Source: an uncultured Prevotellaceae bacterium (GTDB lineage: Bacteria > Bacteroidota > Bacteroidia > Bacteroidales > Bacteroidaceae). Taken from it: a stretch of DNA of 64,000 nt. Positions 8,199 to 17,099 of the stretch are shown here, piece after piece (position 1 is the first letter of the stretch; each line of letters opens with the position of its first letter). Location of the stretch: positions 1 through 64,000 of the forward strand of contig CACYME010000013.1 in NCBI GenBank assembly GCA_902775475.1, in the 5' to 3' direction. A program made the position numbers and the translations under genes. The notes under the pieces were generated by a model. The model was given only the letters and a program-made list of their open reading frames with translations. It had not been told where the DNA came from and did no database searches.

Positions 8199-9455
8199 TT
8201 CGTATTTCTTGAAAACTACGCAGGCATTATGGCCTCCGAAGCCGAAGGTGTTGCTCAGTGCGGCGCGCACGGTGCGCTGCTGTGCCTTGTTGAACGTGAA
8301 GTTCAGCTTGTAGTCAATCTCCGGGTCCTCGTCGCCTTCCTCGTGGTTGATGGTGGGCGGCACGATGTCGTTCTTCACGGCCAGCACGGTGGCCATGGCC
8401 TCAACGGCACCGGCGGCGCCGAGCAGATGGCCCGTCATCGACTTCGTCGACGAGATGTTCAGCTCGTAGGCATGCTCGCCGAAGACGTCCTTGATGGCCT
8501 TGGCCTCGGAGATGTCGCCCACGTGGGTCGACGTGCCGTGCACGTTGATGTAGTCGATGTCCTCGGGCTTCAGCTCAGCGTCCTCGAGTGCGTTCTCCAT
8601 GACGAGCTTGGCGCCCAGGCCCTCGGGATGCGAGGCGGTGATGTGGAAGGCGTCGGCGCTCATGCCGGCTCCGGCAAACTCTGCATAGATCTTGGCACCG
8701 CGGGCCTTGGCGTGCTCCAGCTCCTCGAGGATGAGGCATCCGGCGCCTTCGCCCATGATGAATCCGTCGCGCGAGGCGCTGAACGGACGGCTGGCCTTCT
8801 CCGGCTCGTCGTTGCGTGTAGACAGGGCGTGCATGGCGTTGAAGCCGCCCACACCGCAGGCGCAGATGGCAGCCTCGGCACCTCCAGCCAGAATGGCGTT
8901 GGCCTTGCCCAGGCGAATCAGGTTGAAGGCATCTGCCAATGCGTTAGAGGAAGAGGCACATGCGCTCGACGTGATGTAGTTGGGTCCGTGGAAGCCATAC
9001 TGGATAGAGATTTGTCCGGCAGCGATGTCGGCAATCATCTTTGGGATGAAGAAGGGATTGAATTTCGGGCCGTCGGCCTCGTGCTGTCCGTAGTATTTCA
9101 CCTCGTCTTCGAAGGTCTTGATGCCGCCGATGCCAACGCCGAAGACGACGCCGATGCGGTTCTTGTCGACGCTCTCAAGGTCCATGCCGCTGTCTTCAAC
9201 AGCCTGCTTGGCGGCAATCATGGCCAGCTGCGTGTAGCGGTCCATCTTGCGCGCCTCCTTGCGGTCGAGGAAATCGTTGACGTTGAGGTTCTTCACTTCG
9301 CAGGCGAAGTGGGTCTTAAACAGTGTGGTGTCGAAACTTGTAATAGGTGCTGCGCCGCTCACGCCGTCGAGCAGGTTCTTCCACATCTCGTCAGGGGTAT
9401 TGCCCACAGGAGTGACTGCGCCCAGCCCAGTTACTACTACTCTTTTTAATTCCAT
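8196..9455 (-). CDS. fabF: Beta-ketoacyl-ACP synthase II
   Basis: Condensing enzyme of fatty acid elongation: malonyl-ACP plus acyl-ACP gives 3-ketoacyl-ACP. The thiolase-fold protein of about 419 residues has the active-site Cys in TSSACASSSNAL, the catalytic histidines in VHGTSTHVGD and STKSMTGHLLGAAG, and the C-terminal NTFGFGGHNACVVF. I use the ATG at 9455, giving MELKRVVVTGLGAVTPVG. A longer frame to 9530 would run through the inverted repeat and adds no conserved residues. It lies between acpP and rnc. Confidence 0.97.
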   Translation of the reverse strand: MELKRVVVTGLGAVTPVGNTPDEMWKNLLDGVSGAAPITSFDTTLFKTHFACEVKNLNVNDFLDRKEARKMDRYTQLAMIAAKQAVEDSGMDLESVDKNRIGVVFGVGIGGIKTFEDEVKYYGQHEADGPKFNPFFIPKMIADIAAGQISIQYGFHGPNYITSSACASSSNALADAFNLIRLGKANAILAGGAEAAICACGVGGFNAMHALSTRNDEPEKASRPFSASRDGFIMGEGAGCLILEELEHAKARGAKIYAEFAGAGMSADAFHITASHPEGLGAKLVMENALEDAELKPEDIDYINVHGTSTHVGDISEAKAIKDVFGEHAYELNISSTKSMTGHLLGAAGAVEAMATVLAVKNDIVPPTINHEEGDEDPEIDYKLNFTFNKAQQRTVRAALSNTFGFGGHNACVVFKKYE

Positions 9456-9469
9456 AAAAAACGGTTTAA

Positions 9470-9547
9470 GATTTAAGGTTTGAGGTTTGAGATTTAATGG
9501 CAGATTGTAAAAACCAATCTTAAATCTCAAACCTCAAACCTTAAATC
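9470..9547. repeat. Perfect 28-bp inverted heptamer array between acpP and fabF
   Basis: The left arm 9470-9497 and right arm 9520-9547 are exact reverse complements over 28 bases, separated by 22 bases that contain a further AGATT/AATCT pair. Each arm consists of four heptamers: GATTTAA, GGTTTGA, GGTTTGA, GATTTAA. The array ends 5 bases from the acpP stop and 15 bases before the fabF ATG, so in RNA it would be a long hairpin inside the operon. Confidence 0.9.
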
Positions 9548-9552
9548 ATTTC

Positions 9553-9789
9553 TTATTTCTGATTCTCCTCAATATAGGCAATTGCGTCAGCAACGGTGCC
9601 AATCTTCTCGGCCTTGTCATCGGGAATGGAGATACCGAACTCTTTCTCGAACTCCATGATGAGCTCCACGGTGTCCAGTGAGTCAGCGCCCAGATCGTTG
9701 GTGAAACTTGCTTCGGGCTTCACCTCAGCCTCGTCAACACCCAGTTTGTCTACAATAATTGCCTTTACTTTGCATTCAATTTCTGACAT
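9553..9789 (-). CDS. acpP: Acyl carrier protein
   Basis: Small acidic carrier (78 residues) that holds fatty acid intermediates on a 4'-phosphopantetheine arm. The attachment site is Ser in [18 protein letters not shown], with helix II following as expected. It is the first gene of acpP-fabF-rnc. On the minus strand a TTACTTTG -7 box (9856-9863) lies about 67 bases upstream, so the leader is longer than for most genes here. Confidence 0.97.
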   Translation of the reverse strand: MSEIECKVKAIIVDKLGVDEAEVKPEASFTNDLGADSLDTVELIMEFEKEFGISIPDDKAEKIGTVADAIAYIEENQK

Positions 9790-9855
9790 GATTTTTCTCG
9801 TTTTAATGTGTTAATAATTATCTTCGTTTTGAAGCTATACCTTGAAAATCGGGTG

Positions 9856-9863
9856 CAAAGTAA
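9856..9863 (-). promoter_or_regulatory. Probable -7 box of acpP
   Basis: Minus strand TTACTTTG, one base off TAnnTTTG, upstream of acpP in an otherwise gene-free spacer. Confidence 0.5.
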
Positions 9864-10216
9864 CACAAATTATTTCACTTACGCAAGTTTTTCGGCAAAA
9901 ATCTGACCTCTGTGTGCACACACAGACGCGTTTGTGCAACTTTTTGACATACATCATGCCTTTTTCGTGCAGATTTGGCTCCTTCGTGCGAAAAACTCCG
10001 AGCTGTACGATTGCCCCAAGGTTTTTATGGACTTACCGCAAGCGGTACAGCGTTTTTTCGACCCGTTGCGGTTTGTTCCCGCGCAGAGACGCAGAGGGCG
10101 CAGAGTCTCGCAGATAGCATTTTTCTCTGGGAGAGGCGCCTTCGGCGCATGTAGCCAACGGAGAACTTCATAGACCACCCGAGGCGACTCTGCGGCCTTA
10201 GCACCAAAATGGTGCA
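9864..10216. other. Gene-free spacer with palindromes and a short octamer array
   Basis: No gene is apparent. The stretch holds a near-perfect palindrome (CTGTGTGCACACACAG, about 9910-9925). A block at 10014-10047, with CCCAAGGTTTT and GACTTACCGCAAGCGGT, recurs next to repeat copy E at 41609-41642. Units of GCAGAGnn lie at 10083-10107, with an inverted partner GACTCTGC at 10186-10193. A GCGCC/GGCGC hairpin is near 10140. Confidence 0.55.
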
Positions 10217-12337
10217 TTGTTTAACATCCGTGGCGTGCAGACCACGGGCGAGAAGGACATTCTCATTCTCGTCGACGGTGTGGAGCGGCCTATCGACCGC
10301 CTGACCGTTGAGGAGGTGGAGAGTGTCACCGTGCTGAAAGACGCCGCTGCCGTGGACTCTACAAGAACCCTGACCAGGGCGACTGGAATTCCCAGCTGAA
10401 GTATTCGAAGGCCAATATCCGTGCCAACGTCGACTTCGAGGTGAGCCCCACCACCCGCGTGAGTGCCAATATCCTGGGCATCCTCATGGAGACCAACGGC
10501 GTGCCCAACGTGAACTCTAACGACGCATGGTGGCATCTCTACAAGGTGCCCGCACTGGCATTCCCCGTCAGAACAGCAGGCGGTGTATGGGGCGGCAGTC
10601 AGTCTTATGGCGACTTCAACCTGCAGGCCAAGTCGCAGGGTTCGGGCTTCATGAAGACCCACCAGCGCCAGATTTGGGCCAACATGACCCTGGAACAAGA
10701 CCTTGACATCATCACGAAGGGCCTGAAGTTCTATGTGGGAGCCTCCTACGACAACTCCTCCAACACCATCGAGACCCGCTCAAAGGGCTATCAGTATGGC
10801 TGAAACTACTATGACGCCGCTGGTGCCATGCAGGAGACCGTGATGGGTACGGTAGAGGACAAGCTGGTGTTCAATCATTGGGTGGACACCCAGTGGCGCA
10901 TCGCCACCTTCAATGCAGGACTGAAATATGGCCTCCAGCTGAACAATGGCGACAACCTGGCTGCCAATGCCAACTACAACATGAAGAGCGAGATTCGCGA
11001 CGGCCAGAGCAATACGTGGTATCGCGCCAACTGGCAGATGGCTCTCCACTACGACCACGCTGACAAGCTGATGGCCGACGTAGTGCTGGCCGCCAACGGC
11101 TCAAACCGCAGCTATCCCGCCAAGTGGGCCTTCTCGCCGACGGCTGGCCTGGGCTATATCTATGCCAACAAACCCCAGCGGCATCCTCAACTATGGTAAG
11201 GTGCGCCTCTCGGGTGGTATCCAGCATACTGACTACGTGCCGGCAAACGGACTGTGGCTCGCTGCATGGAACAACTCCCACGGACAGTTCTGGTATGGCA
11301 CCAATTTCGCCAACTCATGGGGTGCCTTCCTCACGCAGTTCCCCACCGACGACTTCGCTCAGGAGACGGCCTACAAGGCCAACATCGGTACCGACCTGCG
11401 CATTGCTAACCAGCTCGACGTCACCCTCGACCTCTTCTACCAGCAGCGCCGCAACATCCTTGTCAGCGCCGCTTCGCTCAACTCTGCTGTGGTTGGTATC
11501 CAGTCGTCGTATGATGACAAGGGACGCGTGGCCAGCTACGGTATGGAACTGGGCCTGCGCTACGCCAAGACCTTCGAGAATGGCCTTAACGTGAATGCCG
11601 GTGCTTCGTTCTCAACGGTGAAGAACGAAATCCTGGAATGGATTGAGGCTCCTGCCTATCCCAACCTCTCGGTTGTCGATGGCCCCGCTGATGCGGAGCG
11701 AGGAATCATCGCACTGGGTTTCTTCCAGAGCCAGGACGAGATTGACAACAGCCCCGTTCAGCAGTTCGGACAGGTGAAAGTGGGCGACATCAAGTATAAG
11801 GATGTCAACAACGATGGTGTCATCAACGAAAACGACTATGTGGCACAGGACTATGGCAACGCCTTCCCCGCGCTGAACTACGCTTTCAGCCTTGGAGCAG
11901 AGTACAAGGGCTTTGGCATCAACGCCACCTTCCAGGGAGCTAGCCATCAGGTGAAGAACCTGCGCTATGTCGACGGCGTCTGGGGAGCACTCTCCGACAA
12001 CCGCAACCTCTCTCAGGAATACTATAAAAACTGCTTCGACATCGCAGGTGCCAATGCTGACTATCCTCGCCTGTCGACGGAGAATGTGGCCAACAATGCT
12101 CAGAACTCCACCATCTGGTATCGCAATATCAGCTGGCTGAAGCTGCGCGACTGCGAAGTCTACTACAAGTTGCCAGAGAAGCTCATTGAGCCGCTGAAGC
12201 TCTCCTGCGCCAAGGTGTTCGTCCAGGGACAGAACCTGCTCTCCTTCGACAATATCGACGCCATGGATGCCGAGAACCTCAATACGGGCTATCCGGTGAT
12301 GAAGAGTATAAATGTAGGTCTTTCAGTACAATTTTAA
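10217..12337 (+). pseudogene. Decayed SusC/RagA TonB-dependent transporter
   Basis: A SusC-type outer membrane transporter broken several times. The frame beginning FNIRGVQTTGEKDILILVDG is a plug-domain fragment ending VTVLKDAAAV. The signal peptide and N-terminal domain are missing. After it the sequence jumps, in another frame, to barrel material (LYKNPDQGDWNSQLKY), so a large internal part is deleted near 10350. A TGA interrupts the frame at 10801-10803. A frameshift lies near 11165-11180 (IYANKP against NPSGILNYGK). From there the barrel runs intact to the usual C-terminus NVGLSVQF. It is followed 14 bases later by a truncated SusD. Confidence 0.9.
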
Positions 12338-12351
12338 AGGAGATTAAGAAT

Positions 12352-12768
12352 ATGAAGACAATGAATATAAAGATGATAATTGGCAGGTTCTCTGCTTTCT
12401 GTCTGCTCGGCGTCCTCGGTGTTTCTTGTGCCAATCTTGACTACACGGAGCAGACGACCCGCGACGAGGACTGGACCTACGACTATTTCAGCAATGGTAT
12501 CAAGAACCTGGTGTTCGACGTCTATGCGCAGGTCTATAATAATGAGTTCGAGTCCAACAGTGCCTACTTCCTGGCCGGTGCCACCGACGAGGCCCAGTAT
12601 GCCCTCGAATCTGGAAATGTCAATAGCTATGTGAATGGCGGATGGAGTCCTGCCAACCCCAATTCCAACACCTGGTCGAAGGCATACACCGCCATTGCCG
12701 ACGTCAACATGTATCTGGAGAAGATTGACCAGACGGACATCTCTGACTGGCAGTATAACAGCGACTAT
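12352..12768 (+). pseudogene. N-terminal fragment of a SusD-like lipoprotein
   Basis: Starts with a lipoprotein signal (LLGVLGVSCANLDY, lipobox Cys) and about 140 residues of SusD-type helical sequence (NGIKNLVFDVYAQVYN, NSNTWSKAYTAIADVNMYLE). SusD proteins are normally 500 to 600 residues, so most of the gene is gone. Near 12768 it runs into unrelated sequence in another frame. It was the partner of the broken SusC upstream. Confidence 0.85.
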
Positions 12769-13217
12769 ATTCTGGAAGAACGACGATCCCGACGGACATG
12801 GCGCCGTGAACTGGAACGGCACTTACCGCTTCGGCCTTGAAGGCAACGACGGCAACAACGAGTGTATTGCCACCTTCCCCGCTGACATCTGGGACAAGAT
12901 TAGGAACGAGACCTTCATCATGCGCTATCGTCCTGCTGGCGACTCCTATCAGATCCGTGTCACCACCGGCTGGTGGACCACCAACCTCATCGCCGACGAC
13001 ATCCAGCCCGGCAACGAGCTGCTCGTTGACAACGAAGACGGTACCTGGACGGTCACCGTCAACCTGAGTGGTGCTCCCGAACTCCTCGACCTGCTCGATG
13101 CCCAGCACCTGCTCTTCACGGGTAGTGGCTACTCGGTCGAGGAAATCTACTTCATCGACCACGTCGCTGGCGGCGGTGGCGGTGCCAAGCAGGATGTGTT
13201 CTGGGAGAACAGCGGTG
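12769..13217 (+). pseudogene. Fragment of a secreted protein with a carbohydrate-binding-like module
   Basis: In the second frame, IFWKNDDPDGHGAVNW begins a module of about 140 residues with FGLEGNDGNNECIATF, RVTTGWWTTNLIADDI and LLDAQHLLFTGSGYSVEEIYF. This pattern is like Bacteroidota surface-protein binding modules. The text after GGGGGAKQDVFWENSG looks like the start of the next module but is cut off by repeat copy B. Both ends are therefore lost. Family assignment is by resemblance only. Confidence 0.6.
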
Positions 13218-13642
13218 CTTTTTTGAACAAAATAGACAAAATGGCCATTTTTGGCCTCCATATTTCGAAAATTCTTCACGAAAGAACTTTTGGACGCAAA
13301 AACACGTGTTTTTTGAGGGTTTTGCAAATAACTGATTTTCAGTTGGTTGATTTGATTTTGGCAAAAAGGGGGGCTTCGCTTAGAAAAAAAGTCAACGCCT
13401 TTTGAAAATTTGGCGTTGACTTTTGAAAATTTGGCGTGCTTACAAAAACGCGAAAAGTAGCAAAATTTGAGCGAAAAACGTGCACAAAAGTAGGCGGGTG
13501 TGCAAATCTTCGTCTTTTGCAGCCCGATTTTTCATCGGGCAAAGCCTCCCCGAGGCTCGAAAACGGCCATTTTTCGCTCTAAAATGCTTCGTCGCCGTGA
13601 ACAAAAAATTCTGTGAAATATTTTGACGTTTTGTAAGCGATT
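13218..13642 (+). repeat. Dispersed intergenic repeat, copy B
   Basis: Best preserved together with copy C. Blocks in order: GGCCTCCATATTTCGAAAAT, CTTTTGGACG, the hairpin GTCAACGCC (13391-13399) and GGCGTTGAC (13412-13420), ACGCGAAAAGTAGCAAAA, a second hairpin GCCCGAT/ATCGGGC (13522-13540), and GTGAAATATTTTGAC at the end. It directly abuts the truncated gene at 13217 and the 3' end of the GH127 gene. Confidence 0.85.
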
Positions 13643-13663
13643 ATTATAGCATTGCCTCTGTTT

Positions 13664-16600
13664 TTACTCCATATTTTCCTGCAACTGTCGGGTGGCGCGG
13701 TCAATCATGTCGTGGGTGCCGCTGCCATCGCTGACGTAGCGCACCACCATGCCGGCATAGTCGAGGGCCTGGCCCAGCTTCTCGGTGCGGGGCAGCTGGC
13801 GGGCACGCTCCATCAGCGCTTCCAGCGTGGCCATGTCCTCCAGCTCAGGCAGGTTGCCGGGGCGCATGCTGTTGATGATGGCGTTCAGCTGCGATGCGGT
13901 CTTGTCGATGTCCTCCTGTCGGAGCGTCTGCTCGTCGGCCTTCAGCAGCTGTTCCGCCTGCTCGCACTGGCTCACCATGCGACCGTAGGCATGGGGCGCC
14001 CACGGGGCATATTCGGGCACCTTCACGGCCAGTGCCTGCCAGGCCTGTTGCTCGCCGATGCGGCTGCGGGCCACGAGCGTCAGCTCGCGCAGTGCTGAGC
14101 GGTCGATGCCCTCGGCCTGGGCGAAGGTGGCCGTGGCTGCGGGGTCGGCGGGGATAGTCAGCCGCAGGTAGTGCGTCGAGTGGCGGTCGGTGTGGTAGTC
14201 GGGAATGAACGTGCGGCCCTGCAGGCTCAGCGTGTAGAGGTGGGCGTCGGCACCACTGCCCTCGGTGGCACCGTTCAGGGTGATGTCGCTCAGGTCGGGG
14301 GCAACGGTCATCGTCGCCTCGTCCCAGGTGGAGATGCCGGTGGTGGCCATCGCCAGCGGGCCATACATCAGCGTGCCCAGCCAGGCGGGCTCGAAGTCGG
14401 CCTTCTTGCCGTCCACCGGGGCGCTGTCCATCTTGTCGGGACCGAAGTCTATGTGGCGCGTGAAGGGCATCACCACCTCCACCATGTCTTTCTTCGACCA
14501 TCGGCGGGCAGGAATCTCGGCGTAGCTGCCGGGCTGGTAGTGCTTGGCGATGCTACGCCCGTTGAGGCGGATGTCGAAGCCCTCGGTGGCCCAGTAGGGC
14601 ACACGCAGCTTCAGCCTGAATTTTGCATTGAGCGTTGAGTGTTGAGCGTTGAGAGACTTTCGACTTGCAGCGGAAGGACTAACGTCACTCAACATGCCGA
14701 CGGTGATGACGCTCCGCTCAGCGGGCCACTGGCACTGCTGGCGGATGACGACGCCCTGCTGCTCCCATCGGGCGGTGGTGGGCATGTAGAGGGCTACCCA
14801 CAGCGTGGCAGGCTCCTTTGCAGAGAGCGTGGCCGGATTGCTGACGAAGTAGACCGCCTCCTGATACTTCACGTGGTTCTCGGCACCCGTTCCGCCGCAG
14901 CACGACTCCTGCGGCGTCTCGTTGCCCCAGGGCTTCGAGGCGTTCAAGCCCACGGCATACTGATAGACCGTCTGGTAGCGGCGGGGATTCACCGACCCGA
15001 CGAGCTGGTTGTAGAGCACGCGCTCATAGTAGTCCATGTAGCGGGCATCGTCGGGCTGGTAGCAGTTCAGGTCCTTCGTCAGCTTCGCCAGGTTGTAGGC
15101 GCAGCACGTCTCGTTCAGCGTCGGCTCTAAGCGCATGTGGCCGCCCCAGGTGCTCACGTTGTTCGTCATCGACGTCATCTGCGAGTAGGGCTGGCGGAAC
15201 ATCTCGCCGTTGCCCACGCCGCCCATGGCGTAGCGATAGCGACCCTGAATCATCGTCCAGAAGTTCTCGGCCAGCAGGTAGTAGTAGGGCTTCTGGTTGC
15301 CGCGATAGCTGCGCAGGGCACCCGTCACCATGGGGATGTGCTGGTTGGCGTGGCGCGTGCGGATGGCGTCGATGCCACGGGCCAGCGGGTCGAAGAAGGC
15401 GGGGCTGTCGAAGTAGCTGGCCGCCTCGAGCAGACGGGCGCGCTCGGTGTCGTCGCTCACCATCTCCGACAGGCGGGCCAGCGACTCGGCCATGCCGCCC
15501 ACCTCGCCGGCGATGTACATGTTCCACATCTCATAGCGGTTGCCAGGGCGCTGGCGGCGCTCCTGCTGCGAGCCGTCGCTCTTCACGTAGGTGCGGTAGT
15601 GCAGGCGGTTCCACACCCACAGGCCCATGTCCTTGGCCGTGAGCAGGGCCTTTTGGGCCGTGGCCTCGTCGTCGATGTAGGTGGCGATGTCGATGAGACC
15701 GGCCAGCTGCTTGTGCACCGAGTAGTAGGGCGCCCACACCCAGTTGTCGTTGTTGTAGGCGCGGTACATCTCTATCAGCGCGCAGTGCTGGGCAGGGATG
15801 GCGTTCAGGTAGCCGTAGCCATACTGCTCGAAGTGCTTCTTGTAGGTGTCGAAGTCCTTCCACGAGCCCTGCATCTGCCGCAGCTCCGCCTCGGGGGCGA
15901 AGTCGCGGGCCTCCCAGTAGCGGCCCAGCGAGTCGCTCCACACGAAGGTGCGCTCCTGGCAGCGGCGCAGCTCGTTGACCATCGTCGTGATGTTCTCGCG
16001 CAGACGGGCCTTCTTCGCCCCGTCCTGGCAGCAGGCGAAGGCCATCGCCAGGGCACTCATATAGTGGCCCGAGCCGTGGCCCTTCAGCTTCGTCGTCGGC
16101 GAGTCCCAGCCGTCGGCCACGGGGTAGCCATCGGTAGGCAGACCGTAGGTGTCTCGGTAGTTGTAGAGCTGCTGCCTGACGTCGAGCGTCAGCAGGTGGT
16201 CGATGTCCAGGTCGCGGTTCCACGTCAGGCGGTTGTCGCCGTCGATGCTCACCTGGTCCAGCGGCAGCGTCTCGGCCACGGGCACCGCCTGCGGCACCGC
16301 CCACTGCCCCTCGCCCACGGTCACCTGCGCCGTCACGGGGTAGCCGTTGGCCGTGGTGTTGTCGCCAGTAATAAAGCCCTTCACCTGGTATTGCGTGCCG
16401 GCGGGGTTCATCGCCTTGTCGGCCTCGGCCTCCTCGCGCACCAGCGAGCTGTTCTGCCAGCGCACCTGGCGCCACTCGCCGCTGCCGTCGCCATATTCCA
16501 CCCACAGCCGGTAGGGCAGCCGCGGCGCACAGCCCACGGGCACCTCCACGCTGACGGTCTCCACTTTCTTGATGGTTCTGTAGTTGGCAGCTTCGGCTTC

Positions 16601-16696
16601 CAGGGGCATTCCTGCAGCCAGCAGCATGATGCCCACCGAAGAGAATAGTACGTTCTTTATGGCAAAGCTTTTAGTTAGTAATGATAGTTTTTTCAT
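13664..16696 (-). CDS. GH127/GH146-type beta-L-arabinofuranosidase (DUF1680)
   Basis: Large exported glycosidase, 1010 residues, that probably removes beta-L-arabinofuranosyl groups from plant glycans. Family motifs are GHGSGHYMSALAMAFA (near 206), NNDNWVWAPYYSVHKQLAG (near 315), ETCCAYNLAKL (Glu529, Cys531) and CCGGTGAENHVKY (Cys599, Cys600). The last two match the zinc and catalytic Glu/Cys positions described for HypBA1. The N-terminus has a hydrophobic signal segment (residues 15-35). Residues 671-693 are an insertion rich in Ser/Asn/Ala, encoded partly by four heptamers (14629-14656); neighbouring motifs are intact, so the gene is probably functional. The C-terminal 150 residues are helical. 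Confidence 0.87.
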   Translation of the reverse strand: MKKLSLLTKSFAIKNVLFSSVGIMLLAAGMPLEAEAANYRTIKKVETVSVEVPVGCAPRLPYRLWVEYGDGSGEWRQVRWQNSSLVREEAEADKAMNPAGTQYQVKGFITGDNTTANGYPVTAQVTVGEGQWAVPQAVPVAETLPLDQVSIDGDNRLTWNRDLDIDHLLTLDVRQQLYNYRDTYGLPTDGYPVADGWDSPTTKLKGHGSGHYMSALAMAFACCQDGAKKARLRENITTMVNELRRCQERTFVWSDSLGRYWEARDFAPEAELRQMQGSWKDFDTYKKHFEQYGYGYLNAIPAQHCALIEMYRAYNNDNWVWAPYYSVHKQLAGLIDIATYIDDEATAQKALLTAKDMGLWVWNRLHYRTYVKSDGSQQERRQRPGNRYEMWNMYIAGEVGGMAESLARLSEMVSDDTERARLLEAASYFDSPAFFDPLARGIDAIRTRHANQHIPMVTGALRSYRGNQKPYYYLLAENFWTMIQGRYRYAMGGVGNGEMFRQPYSQMTSMTNNVSTWGGHMRLEPTLNETCCAYNLAKLTKDLNCYQPDDARYMDYYERVLYNQLVGSVNPRRYQTVYQYAVGLNASKPWGNETPQESCCGGTGAENHVKYQEAVYFVSNPATLSAKEPATLWVALYMPTTARWEQQGVVIRQQCQWPAERSVITVGMLSDVSPSAASRKSLNAQHSTLNAKFRLKLRVPYWATEGFDIRLNGRSIAKHYQPGSYAEIPARRWSKKDMVEVVMPFTRHIDFGPDKMDSAPVDGKKADFEPAWLGTLMYGPLAMATTGISTWDEATMTVAPDLSDITLNGATEGSGADAHLYTLSLQGRTFIPDYHTDRHSTHYLRLTIPADPAATATFAQAEGIDRSALRELTLVARSRIGEQQAWQALAVKVPEYAPWAPHAYGRMVSQCEQAEQLLKADEQTLRQEDIDKTASQLNAIINSMRPGNLPELEDMATLEALMERARQLPRTEKLGQALDYAGMVVRYVSDGSGTHDMIDRATRQLQENME
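14629..14656. repeat. Heptamer array inside the GH127 gene
   Basis: Four consecutive units: TTGAGCG, TTGAGTG, TTGAGCG, TTGAGAG. They are translated in frame as part of residues 671-693. A weak inverted partner (CACTCAAC) lies about 30 bases on. Confidence 0.8.
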
Positions 16697-16720
16697 AAGT
16701 TATTTGTTTTTAGAGTGCTG

Positions 16721-16728
16721 CAAAGGTA
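16721..16728 (-). promoter_or_regulatory. -7 box of the GH127 gene
   Basis: Minus strand TACCTTTG, consensus -7 box, 24 bases before the ATG at 16696. Confidence 0.65.
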
Positions 16729-16790
16729 CAAGTATTATCTGACATCTCAAAATCTTTTCACAATTAATTTCTCGGTGTACCGTACGCCAG

Positions 16791-16813
16791 AATCCGCCCA
16801 CGGCGGATTTTTT
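16791..16813. terminator. Hairpin with T-run between divergent promoters
   Basis: AATCCGCC (16791-16798), loop CAC, GGCGGATT (16802-16809), then TTTT. It has the form of an intrinsic terminator on the plus strand, yet no plus-strand gene ends here. It lies between the GH127 promoter and the promoter at 16832-16863, so it may insulate the two. Confidence 0.5.
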
Positions 16814-16831
16814 GAAATAATGCGGGAAAAA

Positions 16832-16863
16832 TTTGGCCGATTGCGAAACAATGCTTATCTTTG
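16832..16863 (+). promoter_or_regulatory. Strong promoter of the putative RNA
   Basis: TTTG at 16832-16835, 20 bases, then TATCTTTG at 16856-16863. Both elements and their spacing match the Bacteroidota -33/-7 consensus. Expected start is near 16868. Confidence 0.75.
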
Positions 16864-16867
16864 CACC

Positions 16868-17045
16868 CGCAAATCGAAAAGCAGCACTAATAATTAATGA
16901 TTTCAAAGAAACTTACTGGAAGTACTCAAAACAGAATGCCGGCGCTACGAGCCTCGTAGTCGTCTGTGTGCATCTGATGTAGTACATGTTTGGCTTGCGG
17001 GGGCTTATTGTGCCCGCAAGGGAAGTAAGTTGTTCTTTGACTTAT
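16868..17045 (+). ncRNA. Putative structured non-coding RNA, about 140-180 nt
   Basis: A closing stem of 15 bp pairs TCAAAGAA and ACTTACT (16903-16917) with AGTAAGT and TTCTTTGA (17024-17040), with a two-base bulge at 17031-17032. Inside it are CAGAATGC/GCATCTG (16932-16939 with 16970-16976) enclosing a CTACG/CGTAG hairpin (16945-16959), and an 8-bp hairpin CTTGCGGG/CCCGCAAG (16994-17020). A strong promoter precedes it. The only frame is 20 codons long (16898-16960). I cannot match it to a named RNA; a 6S-like or regulatory RNA is possible. Confidence 0.55.
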
Positions 17046-17099
17046 TGCGACATCATTAATGGGGGCGGTTTCCTCTCTGACGGTTTAGTAAAAGATTGT

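Noticed and set aside
8092..9547. Possible CRISPR array in the acpP-fabF-rnc spacers
   Set aside because: Units are 7 bp without unique spacers, the arms face each other, and no cas gene is in the window.
15137..16648. 503-residue open frame opposite the GH127 gene
   Set aside because: It is the GC-rich shadow of a gene with clear GH127 motifs. Composition is Val/His/Ala-rich with no recognisable domain.
16898..16960. 20-codon frame inside the putative structured RNA as a leader peptide
   Set aside because: It lacks regulatory codon runs, and its codons coincide with the stems of the fold; no related gene follows closely.
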